A DNA stretch of 64,000 bases from Chryseobacterium sp. LJ668 (lineage in GTDB: Bacteria > Bacteroidota > Bacteroidia > Flavobacteriales > Weeksellaceae). A program made the translations under genes and the position numbers. Numbering within the stretch: the stretch's first letter is position 1; each line of letters opens with the position of its first letter. The stretch lies in the NCBI RefSeq assembly GCF_019613955.1, contig NZ_CP080443.1:868001-932000 (forward strand), read 5' to 3'. A model generated the notes under the pieces. It was given only the letters and a program-made list of their open reading frames with translations, had not been told where the DNA came from and did not search any database. Shown in pieces: positions 27,416 through 37,626 of this stretch.

Positions 27416-28375
27416 TTAAAACAGCTCTCCGGCAATTTTTTTAATATTATCACTTTTTCCCATTGAGTAAAAATGTAAAACAGGAACACCAAAATCAAGC
27501 AATTCTTTACATTGAGTTATTGCCCATTCTACACCAATCTGCTTTACAGCTTCATTGTTTTTTGCACTTTCCACTGCATTGATTAAATCTTCGGGTAAAT
27601 CTATTTTGAAAACCTGAGGCAATAATTTCAAATGTTTTTTTGTTGCAATCGGCTTTATACCCGGAATAATAGGAACTGTAATACCCATTTTACGTGCTTT
27701 TTGCACAAATTCAATGAATTTTTTATTATCAAAAAACATTTGCGTAACGATATAATCTGCACCGGCATCTACTTTTTGCTTCAGCCATTTCAGATCGTAA
27801 TTCATTGATGGAGCTTCCATATGCTTTTCGGGATAACCGGCTACGCCGATGCAAAATTTATTGTGCTCGTCACAAATTTGGTCTTCATCATGAAGATATT
27901 TTCCTCTTCCCAAATTATTAATTTGATTTACTAAATCCATTGCACTGGAATGCCCTCCAGGAGTTGCTTCAAAATACTGATGTCCTTTCATTGCGTCACC
28001 ACGAAGCGCCATGATATTATCTATGCCCAAATACATACAATCGACCAAAAGATATTCTGTTTCTTCTTTGGTAAAGCCTCCACAAAGCAAGTGAGGAACA
28101 GTATCTACGCTGTATTTATGCTGAATTGCTGAACAAATGCCCAAGGTTCCGGGTCGCATTCTGGTAATACGTCTTTCCATCAAACCGTTGCCTTTATCGA
28201 TGTATATATATTCTTCTCTTGAAGTAGTGACATCAATAAATGGCGGTTTAAATTCCATCAAAGGATCGATATTCCTGTATAAATCTTCAATCCCTATCCC
28301 TTTTTGGGGCGGAACAACCTCCAAAGAAAATAAGGTTTTGCCGTTGGCGTTTTTTATGTGGTCTGTGATTTTCAT
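27416..28375 (-). CDS. metF: Methylenetetrahydrofolate reductase
   Basis: MetF reduces methylene-tetrahydrofolate to methyl-tetrahydrofolate, the methyl donor used by MetH. The 319-residue FAD protein shows the family pattern: LEVVPPQ near the N-terminus, the D-V-T-T-S strand, ALRGDAMKGHQYF (about 119-131), GVAGYPEKHME (about 177-187) and the TQMFFDN strand (about 212). It is the last gene of the methionine operon, 17 bp after a small gene. Its product and that of the metH gene two places upstream act in sequence. Confidence 0.95.
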   Translation of the reverse strand: MKITDHIKNANGKTLFSLEVVPPQKGIGIEDLYRNIDPLMEFKPPFIDVTTSREEYIYIDKGNGLMERRITRMRPGTLGICSAIQHKYSVDTVPHLLCGGFTKEETEYLLVDCMYLGIDNIMALRGDAMKGHQYFEATPGGHSSAMDLVNQINNLGRGKYLHDEDQICDEHNKFCIGVAGYPEKHMEAPSMNYDLKWLKQKVDAGADYIVTQMFFDNKKFIEFVQKARKMGITVPIIPGIKPIATKKHLKLLPQVFKIDLPEDLINAVESAKNNEAVKQIGVEWAITQCKELLDFGVPVLHFYSMGKSDNIKKIAGELF

Positions 28376-28392
28376 TTTTTATGAATCGTAGT

Positions 28393-28865
28393 TTAATTTT
28401 TGTATATCCAGTCAGTACCTAATCTGTTCGATTCTCCGCATTGAATATAAGAGTCGAGGTAAAATGAAATTTTAAATCTGTACTTCCTATCATTAAAAAT
28501 TTCAAAAAATTTACTGCTTTGTATTACTTCGAAGTCCGATTTTATATTTACATTATAAACATATATTTTATTCGGCTTAAGCTTAATATCTTTATCCTTA
28601 TAGGTAAAGCAATCAATATCTTTATTACTCAATTCCATTTTTTTAAAAGATTGAGTAATTTCATTATAAAATTCCAGATCTACTAATCTCATATTACAGA
28701 AATTAATCTCTTTTGGAATTTTAAAAAACTTCCCATCAATATTTTTAAGCATTAATTTAAACTTTCCAGTTTCCTTTAAATTGTCTGCATTTACAGTAAC
28801 CAGATATTTTGTACAAAAACAAAAAGATCCAGGTTGAGAAATAAAATAAAGATTAGTTTTTTCAT
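28393..28865 (-). pseudogene. Small exported protein, probably frameshifted near its start
   Basis: An open frame at 28393-28752 gives 119 residues from an internal ATG, but the same frame is open further upstream (…CFCTKYLVTVNADNLKETGKFKL). A good start with a hydrophobic signal (ATG at 28865, MKKLIFILFLNL) begins 1 bp after the metH stop in another frame and ends in a stop after 24 codons. The two join sensibly if one base was lost between about 28830 and 28840. So the gene is either frameshifted or carries a sequence error. The body (about 150 residues in total) has no recognised domain. It sits inside the methionine operon, between metH and metF. Confidence 0.55.
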
Positions 28866-28866
28866 T

Positions 28867-31533
28867 TTAAATTCCGTCTGCTAAATTCGGGTTCAGCCAC
28901 TTTCTGGCTTCCTGTAAAGAAATCCCTTTTCTTTTGGAATAATCTTTCAACTGGTCTTCTGATATTTTCCCTAAACCGAAATATTTGGCGTGCGGACTCC
29001 CAAAATAATATCCGGAAACGGCAGCCGTTGGGAACATTGCCAAACTTTCAGTAAGATAAACTCCGATATTTTCTTCCACTTTTAAAAGGTTCCAAATCTC
29101 ATGTTTTTCCAAATGATCGGGACATGCAGGATAACCCGGAGCAGGACGAATTCCTTTATATTTTTCGGCAATTAATTCTTCGTTGCTTAAATTTTCCTGA
29201 TTGGCGTATCCCCAATATTCTGTACGGACTTTCTTATGTAAAAACTCAGCGTAGGCTTCCGCAAAACGGTCGGCTATTGCTTTAACCATAATTGCGTTGT
29301 AGTCGTCGTTGTCTTTTTCATACTGATCAGACAATTCATCCGTTCCGAAACCTGTACACACACAGAAAGCTCCCATATAATCGGTTTTCCCTGAACTTTT
29401 TGGTGCGATAAAGTCGCTTAATGCGATATAATCTTTCCCTTTTGATTTCTGAACCTGTTGTCTCAACGTTAAAAACTTAACTTTTTCCTGATCATTTTCA
29501 TCATAAATTAAAATGTCATCGGTTTCATTTGAATTGGCTTTAAAAATTCCAAAGACCGCTTTGGCTACCAAGAGTTTTTCGTCAACTATCTTCTTTAAAA
29601 TTTTCTGTCCGTCTGCAAACAGTTCTTTTGCCTGCTCGCCAACAACCTCATCATCAAAAATGTTAGGATACTTTCCGTGAAGGTCCCAGCTTCTGAAAAA
29701 CGGCGACCAGTCGATAAACGGAATCAATTCTTCCAGAGCCTGATTTTCAAAAACCTGAATTCCCAAATTGTTAGGCGTGAAAATTTCTTCGTTTTCCCAA
29801 TCGATTTTGAATTTATCTCTTCGGGCATCTTCGATGGTAACGTAATTTTTATCAACCTGTCTGTTCAGGAACTTTTCTCTGAAATCTGAATAATCACTTT
29901 TTAAATCATCCACATATTCCTTGTTTCGGTCCCCAAGCAATGAACTTACTACATTGACCGCTCTGGAAGCATCATTCACATGAACGACTGCATTTTTATA
30001 TTTTAAATCAATCTTTACTGCAGTATGCGCTTTTGAAGTCGTTGCACCCCCTATTAATAAAGGGAAATTTAAGTTCTGTCTTTCCAGTTCCGAAGCGATG
30101 TACACCATTTCATCTAAACTTGGCGTAATCAGTCCGCTCAAACCGATGACATCGACGTTGTGGTCGATCGCCGCCTGAATAATTTTCTCAGCCGGAACCA
30201 TCACGCCCAAATCAACAATATCATAATTATTACAACCCAAAACTACACTCACAATATTTTTTCCGATATCGTGAACGTCGCCTTTTACGGTTGCCATCAA
30301 AATTTTTCCGTTGGGTTTCTGAGCTACGTCTTTTTCGGCTTCGATGAAGGGTTGTAAATAAGCTACAGCTTTCTTCATCACACGGGCCGATTTTACCACC
30401 TGCGGAAGAAACATTTTCCCTGCACCGAATAAATCTCCGACAACGCCCATTCCGGTCATCAGATTGACTTCGATAACGTGCAGAGGCCGGTCAGCAAGCA
30501 ATCTGGCTTCTTCTACATCTTCTTCGATGAAACGGTCAATCCCTTTTACCAGAGAATGCGTAATTCTTTCCTGCAAAGAATGTGTACGCCATTCGAGTTC
30601 CTCAACTTTTTCTTTTTTGATCGATTTATTTCGTTCAGAATAATCCAAAAGTCGTTCGGTTGCATCTTCTCTTTTGTCGAGAATTACATCTTCAACGAGT
30701 TCGAGAAGTTCTTTATTGATTTGATCATATACTTCAAGCAATGCAGGATTTACGATTCCGATATTCATCCCGGCCTGGATCGCATGATAAAGAAAAACGG
30801 AGTGCATCGCCTCGCGCACCGTATCATTTCCACGGAAAGAGAACGAGACATTAGAAACTCCACCACTCACCGAAGCATACGGAAGATTTTGTCTTACCCA
30901 GCGTGTCGCTTCAATAAAATCGATTGCGTTTCGACGGTGTTCATCCATTCCTGTTGCAACGGGGAATATATTTAGATCGAAAATAATATCTTCAGCAGGA
31001 AATTTAATCTCATCAACTAAAATATCATATGATCGTTTGGTAATTTCCAGTCTTCTGTCATAATTATCGGCTTGACCGACCTCATCAAAAGCCATAACAA
31101 TCACAGCTGCTCCGTATCTTTTGATCGCTTTGGCGTGTTTTACAAACTCTTCTTTTCCTTCTTTTAAACTGATGGAATTCACCACACATTTTCCCTGAAC
31201 GACCTGAAGACCGGCTTCCAAAATTTCCCATTTGGAAGAATCGATCATGATCGGTATTTTGGAGATGTCAGGTTCGGAGCCAATAAGGTTGAGGAATTTA
31301 ATCATGGAAGCTTTTCCGTCGATCAAACCGTCGTCAAAATTCACATCAAGAATCTGAGCACCACCATCCACCTGATCTCTTGCGATATCTAAAGCTTCAG
31401 CAAATTTTTCTTCTTTTATTAATCTTAAAAACTTTTTAGATCCGGCAACGTTAGTTCTTTCACCGACGTTGATAAAATTTGATTCCGGAGTAATGATCAA
31501 GGGTTCGAGCCCTGATAATTTTAAATATTTCAT
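28867..31533 (-). CDS. metH: Methionine synthase, folate/B12/activation domains (MetH without Hcy domain)
   Basis: The 888-residue protein lacks the homocysteine domain of full MetH, which is encoded by a separate gene upstream. Domains in order: pterin-binding barrel (about 10-270, [30 protein letters not shown]), B12 cap helices (about 300-395), cobalamin-binding Rossmann fold with the DVHDIG ligand loop (about 418-423, histidine 420) and [13 protein letters not shown], and the C-terminal reactivation domain (about 560-888, [15 protein letters not shown]). It moves the methyl group from methyl-folate to homocysteine through cobalamin. The gene is 4 bp downstream of the desaturase gene and part of the riboswitch-controlled operon. 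Confidence 0.95.
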   Translation of the reverse strand: MKYLKLSGLEPLIITPESNFINVGERTNVAGSKKFLRLIKEEKFAEALDIARDQVDGGAQILDVNFDDGLIDGKASMIKFLNLIGSEPDISKIPIMIDSSKWEILEAGLQVVQGKCVVNSISLKEGKEEFVKHAKAIKRYGAAVIVMAFDEVGQADNYDRRLEITKRSYDILVDEIKFPAEDIIFDLNIFPVATGMDEHRRNAIDFIEATRWVRQNLPYASVSGGVSNVSFSFRGNDTVREAMHSVFLYHAIQAGMNIGIVNPALLEVYDQINKELLELVEDVILDKREDATERLLDYSERNKSIKKEKVEELEWRTHSLQERITHSLVKGIDRFIEEDVEEARLLADRPLHVIEVNLMTGMGVVGDLFGAGKMFLPQVVKSARVMKKAVAYLQPFIEAEKDVAQKPNGKILMATVKGDVHDIGKNIVSVVLGCNNYDIVDLGVMVPAEKIIQAAIDHNVDVIGLSGLITPSLDEMVYIASELERQNLNFPLLIGGATTSKAHTAVKIDLKYKNAVVHVNDASRAVNVVSSLLGDRNKEYVDDLKSDYSDFREKFLNRQVDKNYVTIEDARRDKFKIDWENEEIFTPNNLGIQVFENQALEELIPFIDWSPFFRSWDLHGKYPNIFDDEVVGEQAKELFADGQKILKKIVDEKLLVAKAVFGIFKANSNETDDILIYDENDQEKVKFLTLRQQVQKSKGKDYIALSDFIAPKSSGKTDYMGAFCVCTGFGTDELSDQYEKDNDDYNAIMVKAIADRFAEAYAEFLHKKVRTEYWGYANQENLSNEELIAEKYKGIRPAPGYPACPDHLEKHEIWNLLKVEENIGVYLTESLAMFPTAAVSGYYFGSPHAKYFGLGKISEDQLKDYSKRKGISLQEARKWLNPNLADGI

Positions 31534-31537
31534 TGAA

Positions 31538-32629
31538 TTATTCTTCTAAAATAAAATATGCGTTATTCGCATTTTGCTTCAGCAAATCGACATGTTTGCC
31601 TAAAGCGGTAAAAATCGGAAATCGTTTGTAGCCCAAATTATTTTCTTTGGCAAACTGCTCAATTTCTTCCGTGATTTCGTTATAATACATATAGCTGTAG
31701 TTTGGAAAAAGGTGATGGGCAACATGAAAGTTGAAATTTCCCAGCACATTTCTCACAAACCAGTTATTTTCTTTTAAATCATTGGTTACTTCCAGTTGAT
31801 GGCGAATCCAGCTGAACGGAAGTCCGTTTTTTTCATCCAACTTCGGAAACGCATTGTCAGGAAGCGGATGTAGTGGTAACAGTACAAAAAGTGCAAAAAT
31901 GCTTGCTGCAATGACCTGTAAAAACCAGGCTCCCAAAGCCAAGCTTAGTGAGACTTTAAAAAACAAAACCGGCACAGCGATCTGATAAAAAAAGTAAAAT
32001 AATTTAAAACAAATCATCTTAATTTTTTCTGAAACAGGAATTTTGCCCTGTGTCTTAAGAATCACTCTTTCATTATCAAAAAAATCTCTGAAATCTCTGA
32101 TGAACATCCAGTTGAAGAGATATAATGGATATACTAAAAAGAAAAATAAATGCTGGTATTTTTGAATTCCTTTAGCCTTGATCCATGGAACGATGAGTAA
32201 AAGTCCGCTTTGCTCGATGTCGGTATCCCAGCCGTCGACATTAGGATAGGCGTGGTGCGCTGCGATGTGTCTTTTTTTCCAGATGTAGGAATTGGCTCCC
32301 ACAAAATCGAAAATCTGCAGCACAAGGCTATTCAATTTTTTATTTTTAAAAATATTGTTGTGAGCTGACTCGTGAATTAAATTTAAATAAATCAGAACCA
32401 GCGAAATACCCATCAACACAAAACCCGAAATATAAACCCACAATTGATCTGCATTGAGAAGCGCAAACACATACAAACCGAAATAGACCAAAGGCAAAAA
32501 TATGGCTTTAATCTGGATGTAAACATCTCTGTTTCTGGGAAGTTTTTCTACTCGCTGATTCACTCTTTTTCTTAATTCATTAAACATTTTGGCGTCGTCT
32601 GGATTTTTTTGGTAAATTGGCTTTTCCAT
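31538..32629 (-). CDS. Membrane fatty acid desaturase
   Basis: The 363-residue protein has at least four membrane segments and the three histidine boxes of di-iron membrane desaturases: HESAHNN (about 89-95), [10 protein letters not shown] (about 122-131) and [15 protein letters not shown] (about 307-321). The family introduces double bonds into acyl chains; the chain and the position cannot be predicted. It sits between the two metH halves, 4 bp before the second, so it is translated from the methionine operon transcript. Such a gene has no known step in methionine synthesis. It might respond to SAM level, or simply have inserted there. Confidence 0.9.
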   Translation of the reverse strand: MEKPIYQKNPDDAKMFNELRKRVNQRVEKLPRNRDVYIQIKAIFLPLVYFGLYVFALLNADQLWVYISGFVLMGISLVLIYLNLIHESAHNNIFKNKKLNSLVLQIFDFVGANSYIWKKRHIAAHHAYPNVDGWDTDIEQSGLLLIVPWIKAKGIQKYQHLFFFLVYPLYLFNWMFIRDFRDFFDNERVILKTQGKIPVSEKIKMICFKLFYFFYQIAVPVLFFKVSLSLALGAWFLQVIAASIFALFVLLPLHPLPDNAFPKLDEKNGLPFSWIRHQLEVTNDLKENNWFVRNVLGNFNFHVAHHLFPNYSYMYYNEITEEIEQFAKENNLGYKRFPIFTALGKHVDLLKQNANNAYFILEE

Positions 32630-32689
32630 AAGATTCTTAATTTGGATTTAAAGTATTTTCATACCTGCTCTAAATTTTCAAATCAAAAA

Positions 32690-33700
32690 TCATACAAAAT
32701 CCTTCACTTTTCTTGGCTCATATTTATCAACTAAATCTGCAATCGCTTTGATGTGTTCTGGTGTTGTACCACAGCATCCTCCAATGATATTGATCAATCC
32801 TTTTTCTACATATTCTCTGATTTGGGTTGCCATCTGATCAGGAGATTCATCGTACTGCCCGAAAGCATTTGGAAGACCTGCATTCGGATAAGCTGATATA
32901 TGGAATTCTGAATTGTGCGCTAGTGTTTCTAAATAAGGCGTCAACTGATTCGCCCCTAAAGCACAGTTGAAACCTACGCTCAATAAATTCAGATGAGAAA
33001 CTGAGATTAGAAAAGCTTCCGCGGTTTGTCCGCTCAATGTTCTTCCTGAAGCATCGGTAATTGTTCCTGAAACCATGATTGGAATTTCAATCCCTCTTTC
33101 TTCCTGAATTTCATCGATGGCAAACAATGCCGCTTTTGCATTTAATGTATCAAAAATTGTTTCTACCAAAAGAATGTCTGAACCACCATCCAGCAAAGCT
33201 TCTGACTGTTGCTTGTAAGCGTTTCTCAATTCTTCAAAAGTAATCGCACGGTAACCTGGATCATTGACATCTGGACTTAAACTCGCTGTTCTGTTTGTCG
33301 GACCAATTGATCCCGCGACAAATCTTGGCTTTTTGGGATTCTTTGCTGTATAGTCATCACAGACTTTTCTGGCAATTTTTGCAGATTCGTAATTCAGTTC
33401 GTAGACCAAATCTTCCATGTGATAATCTGCCATTGCGATGGTTGTTCCTGAAAAGGTATTAGTTTCCAGAATATCAGCTCCTGCTTCAAGGTATTTCCTA
33501 TGAACTTCTTCGATCGCATGAGGCTGTGTCAAAGAAAGGAGATCATTGTTTCCTTTTACAGGATGTTCCCAGTCTTTGAAACGCTCGCCACGGTAATCTT
33601 CTTCCTCAAATTTATAGCGCTGAAGCATGGTTCCCATCGCTCCGTCGAGAATCAGGATTTTCTCGGAAAGGGCTTTGTATAGTTGTTCTGAATTTTTCAT
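32690..33700 (-). CDS. metH: Homocysteine-binding domain of methionine synthase (separate gene)
   Basis: At 336 residues this is the N-terminal, zinc-dependent homocysteine-binding barrel of MetH encoded on its own. It opens with [20 protein letters not shown] (about residues 16-35), then has [28 protein letters not shown] and the zinc cysteines in GFNCALG (about 245) and [10 protein letters not shown] (about 309-313). The other MetH domains are on the gene two places downstream, so the two proteins must work as a pair. The order here is Hcy gene, desaturase, rest of MetH. The structured element at 33763-33844 lies 63 bp upstream. Confidence 0.94.
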   Translation of the reverse strand: MKNSEQLYKALSEKILILDGAMGTMLQRYKFEEEDYRGERFKDWEHPVKGNNDLLSLTQPHAIEEVHRKYLEAGADILETNTFSGTTIAMADYHMEDLVYELNYESAKIARKVCDDYTAKNPKKPRFVAGSIGPTNRTASLSPDVNDPGYRAITFEELRNAYKQQSEALLDGGSDILLVETIFDTLNAKAALFAIDEIQEERGIEIPIMVSGTITDASGRTLSGQTAEAFLISVSHLNLLSVGFNCALGANQLTPYLETLAHNSEFHISAYPNAGLPNAFGQYDESPDQMATQIREYVEKGLINIIGGCCGTTPEHIKAIADLVDKYEPRKVKDFV

Positions 33701-33762
33701 TTTATTTAATACTAATTACACGAATTATATTCGAATTTCTCAAATTTTACGCTGAATCTCTT

Positions 33763-33844
33763 GCAGCCCGACTTGAACGGAGCTCTTTTTGCCGGAGCGC
33801 AGCGGAGGCAAAAAAGCGGGAGTGGAAGGCGGATACAGCTGCCC
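33763..33844. repeat. Structured intergenic element of unknown role
   Basis: GCAGC at 33763-33767 pairs with GCTGC at 33838-33842, and inside this CTTTTTGCC (33785-33793) pairs with GGCAAAAAAG (33807-33816, one extra A) around GGAGCGCAGCGGA. The flanks carry CCCGACTTGAACGGAGCTC on the left and GCGGGAGTGGAAGGCGGA on the right. It is much more G+C-rich than its surroundings. I recall similar elements recurring between genes in Flavobacteriia, with a variable inner loop, but cannot check that. It lies inside the methionine operon, between the MetZ-like and Hcy-domain genes. Confidence 0.6.
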
Positions 33845-33852
33845 AAATTATT

Positions 33853-35019
33853 TTACTCCAGCGCTTGCTTCAAATCTTTAATAATATCATCCACATTTTC
33901 CAGACCTACGGAGCAACGAACCAAACCTGCTGTAATCCCTACTTCGTTTCTTTCCTCACTAGATAGTTTGGAATGCGTTGTAGATGCAGGATGGGTGACA
34001 ATCGTTCTTGTATCTCCAAGATTTGCAGATAGTGAACACATTTTTATTTTATCTAAAAATTTTCTTCCGCCTTCAATTTCGCCTTTGATCTCAAAAGCGA
34101 CAATGTTTCCGCCCAATTTCATTTGTTTTTTGGCAATCTCATAACTCGGATGTGATTTTAAAAATGGATATTTTACAAGTTCAACATTAGGATGTGTTTC
34201 TAAAAACTCTGCCACTTTCAACGCATTTTCGCAATGTCTTTCGACACGGATTGCTAAAGTTTCCAAGCTTTTGGATAAAACCCACGCGTTGAATGGTGAC
34301 ATCGCCGGACCTGTATTTCTGGCGAAAAGATAAATTTCTCTAATCAAATCTTCTTTTCCGACCGCTACTCCACCCAAAACACGACCTTGCCCATCAATTA
34401 GTTTTGTAGCTGAATGGACGACCAAATCAGCTCCGTATTTAATCGGCTGTTGTAAATAAGGTGTGGCGAAACAGTTATCTACAATGAAAATCAGATTGTT
34501 TTTTCTGGCAATCTGACCAAAATATTCTAAATCTAGAATTTCTATCGCAGGATTTGTCGGAGTTTCGAGATAAAGGATTTTTGTATTTGGTTTAATGTAT
34601 TGCTCTACATTTTCAGAATCTTCAGCTTTAAAATATGTTGTTTCAATATTCCATTTTGGGAAATATTTTGTAAACAAAGTATGTGTAGATCCAAAAACCG
34701 ACTGACAGCTTATAATGTGATCTCCTGCATTCAGTAAAGCTGCAAAGGTAGAATAGATGGCTGCCATTCCTGTTGCAAAAGCATAACCCGCTTCTGCGCC
34801 TTCCATTTTTGCTATTTTATCAGTAAATTCTGTAACATTCGGGTTTGAAAACCGGCTGTACAAATTCTTGGATTTCTCTTCAGCAAAACTCGCTCTCATG
34901 TCTTCTGCATCTTCAAAAACGAAGCTTGAAGTAAGATACAAAGGAGTGGAATGCTCGTCAAACTGCGTTCTTTCGGTTTGAGTTCTTATTGCGAGGGTTT
35001 CGAAATTTTCGTTTTCCAT
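33853..35019 (-). CDS. O-acyl-homoserine sulfhydrylase (MetZ/MetB-like PLP enzyme)
   Basis: The 388-residue protein is a PLP-dependent trans-sulfuration enzyme. The cofactor lysine lies in HSATKLIDGQGRVLGG (about residue 205); D-G-Q-G-R-V-L-G-G is characteristic of O-succinylhomoserine sulfhydrylase (MetZ). Other landmarks are SRFSNPNVTEF, YLETPTNPAIEI and VDNCFATPYLQQP. Because a homoserine O-acyltransferase is the first operon gene, it probably makes homocysteine straight from O-acetylhomoserine and sulfide. Cystathionine gamma-synthase activity cannot be excluded. It follows the homoserine dehydrogenase by 64 bp. Confidence 0.88.
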   Translation of the reverse strand: MENENFETLAIRTQTERTQFDEHSTPLYLTSSFVFEDAEDMRASFAEEKSKNLYSRFSNPNVTEFTDKIAKMEGAEAGYAFATGMAAIYSTFAALLNAGDHIISCQSVFGSTHTLFTKYFPKWNIETTYFKAEDSENVEQYIKPNTKILYLETPTNPAIEILDLEYFGQIARKNNLIFIVDNCFATPYLQQPIKYGADLVVHSATKLIDGQGRVLGGVAVGKEDLIREIYLFARNTGPAMSPFNAWVLSKSLETLAIRVERHCENALKVAEFLETHPNVELVKYPFLKSHPSYEIAKKQMKLGGNIVAFEIKGEIEGGRKFLDKIKMCSLSANLGDTRTIVTHPASTTHSKLSSEERNEVGITAGLVRCSVGLENVDDIIKDLKQALE

Positions 35020-35083
35020 TATTTTATTATTTTTCCCATAGGTTTCACCTACGGCTATTTATATTAAACCCTTCGGTTTGTTA

Positions 35084-36625
35084 TTACTTTGTTTCACTCA
35101 ACCGTAAAATATCCCCAAAAACACCACGGGCAGTTACTTTCGCTCCCGCTCCCGCCCCCATGATGACAATTGGATGTTCACCGTAACTTTCGGTATAGAT
35201 CTCAAAAATTGAGTCTGAACCTTTTAACTGTCCTAAAGCAGAAGTTGCCGGAACAGAAATTAATTTTACATCCAGTTCACCTTTTTCTTTCTGTAAATCG
35301 CCATGCAAATCACCTACATATCTTAAAACATGATCCGGCTCCTGATTTTTCTTGATTTTTTCATACTCTCTGTCTAATTCATCAAGTCGTGAAAGGAATT
35401 CCCGCTTGGAAACAGAAAGTAAAGCTTCAGGAACTAAATTTTGAATACTGATATCGTTAAACTCATTAATTAAATCTAATTCTCTCGCTAAAATCAGCAA
35501 TTTTCTAGCAACATCATTTCCTGACAAATCTTCTCTCGGATCCGGCTCGGTAAATCCTTTTTCTAAAGCTTCGTTAACAATTGCTGAAAATTTATCGTCT
35601 CTTAAAGAAAAATTATTAAAAACATAGCTTAAAGTTCCTGAGAAAACCCCTTTAATCCTGGTAATATTTTCTCCGGAAAGATGTAAAAGTTTAATAGTGT
35701 CAATTAATGGTAAACCCGCACCAACATTGGTCTCATACAGATATCGCTTGTTATTTTTGTTCAAAGTATAACGTAGTTTACGGTATTCTTCGATAGGAAG
35801 TGTGTTAAAAATTTTATTGGATGAGACTACATCAAACCCATTTTCTGCTAAAGCATGATAATTTTTGACAAAATCTACACTTGCCGTATTATCAACAACA
35901 ATCAGATTTTCAAGCTGATTTTCTTTTGAAAAGTTAATGAGTTCGTCAATGCCTGACGATCTTTCCGAAGCAAAAACCTCATCACTCCATTTGTCATCGA
36001 ATCCTTTTTTGTTAAAGGCAATTTTTCTGGAATTGGCAACTGCAACAACTTTCAAATGTATATTTTTTCTTCTTTTAATTTCTTCTGAAGAATGCAAAAC
36101 CTGCTCAATTAACGTTTTTCCTACATTTCCGTGGCCAATAATTGCTAAATGAACCGTTTTTGGTTTTTTGAAAATTTCTGATTCAATAATATTTTTAGAT
36201 TTTTCATCCTGAGAAGAAGTAACGACAATATTAATGCGTTTTTCGCTTGAATTTTGGTTTAAAAGCAACGGGAAAATATTGTTTCTCGCCAGTTCAGAAA
36301 GTATTTTATTCAGATCATCTGCCACAAAACCAATGACTGAAACATTATTGATACTGTAAATCTGTGAAACCTTACCTGATTTTCTTTCTGCAGCAAATTC
36401 TTCAATCAGACAATTAACCGCTTTTTCAGAATCATCTTCGTGTACAAGAATTGACAGCCCGTTCTCCACGGCTTGTTGAGATATTACTCCAACACTTATT
36501 CTTGCGAAGGTAAGTGCTTTAAAAACTCTTCCATCAATACCGATTTCGCCTAAGAAATCTTCTCCTTCAAACTTGATGATTGATCTGTTTTTTAAAAATT
36601 TTATTTCGTTAGCATTATTTTTCAT
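35084..36625 (-). CDS. Homoserine dehydrogenase with N-terminal ACT domains, no aspartokinase
   Basis: The 513-residue protein begins where the regulatory part of an aspartokinase would be: ACT-like repeats at about 15-80 (ALTFARISVGVISQQ) and 90-150 (NNVSVIGFVADDLNKILSEL). The NAD(P)-binding homoserine dehydrogenase domain follows (LAIIGHGNVGKTLIEQVL, near residues 155-172, then VGAGLPLIDTIKLL, GVFSGTLSYVFNNF and PDPREDLSGNDVARKLLILAR). This equals ThrA from which the kinase catalytic domain is missing. It reduces aspartate semialdehyde to homoserine. The ACT domains could bind threonine, methionine or lysine. The start directly abuts the metX stop. Confidence 0.9.
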   Translation of the reverse strand: MKNNANEIKFLKNRSIIKFEGEDFLGEIGIDGRVFKALTFARISVGVISQQAVENGLSILVHEDDSEKAVNCLIEEFAAERKSGKVSQIYSINNVSVIGFVADDLNKILSELARNNIFPLLLNQNSSEKRINIVVTSSQDEKSKNIIESEIFKKPKTVHLAIIGHGNVGKTLIEQVLHSSEEIKRRKNIHLKVVAVANSRKIAFNKKGFDDKWSDEVFASERSSGIDELINFSKENQLENLIVVDNTASVDFVKNYHALAENGFDVVSSNKIFNTLPIEEYRKLRYTLNKNNKRYLYETNVGAGLPLIDTIKLLHLSGENITRIKGVFSGTLSYVFNNFSLRDDKFSAIVNEALEKGFTEPDPREDLSGNDVARKLLILARELDLINEFNDISIQNLVPEALLSVSKREFLSRLDELDREYEKIKKNQEPDHVLRYVGDLHGDLQKEKGELDVKLISVPATSALGQLKGSDSIFEIYTESYGEHPIVIMGAGAGAKVTARGVFGDILRLSETK

Positions 36626-37564
36626 CTACAAAATATTTTTTATGATATAATTTAATTGTTCATATTCCATTAGAAAGGCATCATGCCCATGAATTGATCT
36701 GATCTCGTGATAGAAAACATCTTCTTTCTCAGTTTTCAGCTTATTAAAAGACATTCGAATTTCAGAAGCCGGGAAAAATAAGTCGGTATCTACAGAGATC
36801 ATATGCATTCGTGCTTCGATTTTGCTTAAATCTTTTTCGTCAGCATTAATGTTCATGAGCAAATGATTCATCAGTTGGTAAGATTTTAAACTAAATCTTT
36901 CGGCTAAAGATTTGCCATGATAAACCAACCAATCTTCCGATTCTAATTTTTGCTTTTCCTTGTTATAATTGTTTTGAAATCTGTCATTTAGAGATTGAGG
37001 CGTTCTGTAACACAACATCGCATGAATTCTTGCTTTTTCTAATGGCTGATCAGAATCATTTAATAAAAATTTCTGAACCAAACATTGAGCATGAAGCCAA
37101 TCGTGAGTTTTAAAATCACACGCAATCGGAATAAAGAGCTCGGCCAAATCTGGAATTTTAGCAAGCATTCCCCAACCAATTCCACCACCAAGCGAACCCC
37201 CGATAATGGCATATAAGTTTTTAATATTTAAAATCTCAAGACCTTTCAGAAAAATATTGGCAATATCTGAAGGGGTGAAATCTGAATACTCATCAATAAA
37301 AAAATCATCATATCCGTTTCCGGGAATATTGAAGCACAGAACAGTATATTTATTGGTATCAATGATCTGATTTTCGCCAATCAACTGCTTCCACCAACCT
37401 TTTTCTCCGGAAACATTTGAATTTCCGGTTAAGGCATGATTGACTAAAATGATGGGTGCTGAAAACAGTTCTTTCCCAAAAAGCTGATAGCTTAACGGGA
37501 TCTGATATTCCTTTTGAGAATCGGTTTTGTACAAAAAATTAATATGTTGCAGTTCTGTTTTCAA
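36626..37564 (-). CDS. metX: Homoserine O-acetyltransferase (MetX-like alpha/beta hydrolase)
   Basis: MetX activates homoserine with an acyl group, the committed step to methionine. The 312-residue alpha/beta-hydrolase has the nucleophile elbow IGGSLGGGIGW (serine about residue 124), the acid in SVDTDLFFPASEI (about 256) and the histidine in HGHDAFLMEYEQL (about 292). Early motifs VNHALTGNSNV and G-N-G-Y-D agree with MetX. It is shorter than the usual 350-380 residues. As the first gene of the operon, its leader carries a SAM-I riboswitch. Whether acetyl or succinyl is used cannot be told from sequence alone. Confidence 0.88.
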   Translation of the reverse strand: MKTELQHINFLYKTDSQKEYQIPLSYQLFGKELFSAPIILVNHALTGNSNVSGEKGWWKQLIGENQIIDTNKYTVLCFNIPGNGYDDFFIDEYSDFTPSDIANIFLKGLEILNIKNLYAIIGGSLGGGIGWGMLAKIPDLAELFIPIACDFKTHDWLHAQCLVQKFLLNDSDQPLEKARIHAMLCYRTPQSLNDRFQNNYNKEKQKLESEDWLVYHGKSLAERFSLKSYQLMNHLLMNINADEKDLSKIEARMHMISVDTDLFFPASEIRMSFNKLKTEKEDVFYHEIRSIHGHDAFLMEYEQLNYIIKNIL

Positions 37565-37626
37565 TTTTATCTTAATTAAATAAATTTGAAAATGCCACGG
37601 GAAATGGCTGAAAAGAACTTCAGTAA

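Noticed and set aside
33761..34144. Plus-strand frame across the structured element and the end of the MetZ-like gene
   Set aside because: Overlaps a strong gene on the other strand and a hairpin element; no protein similarity.
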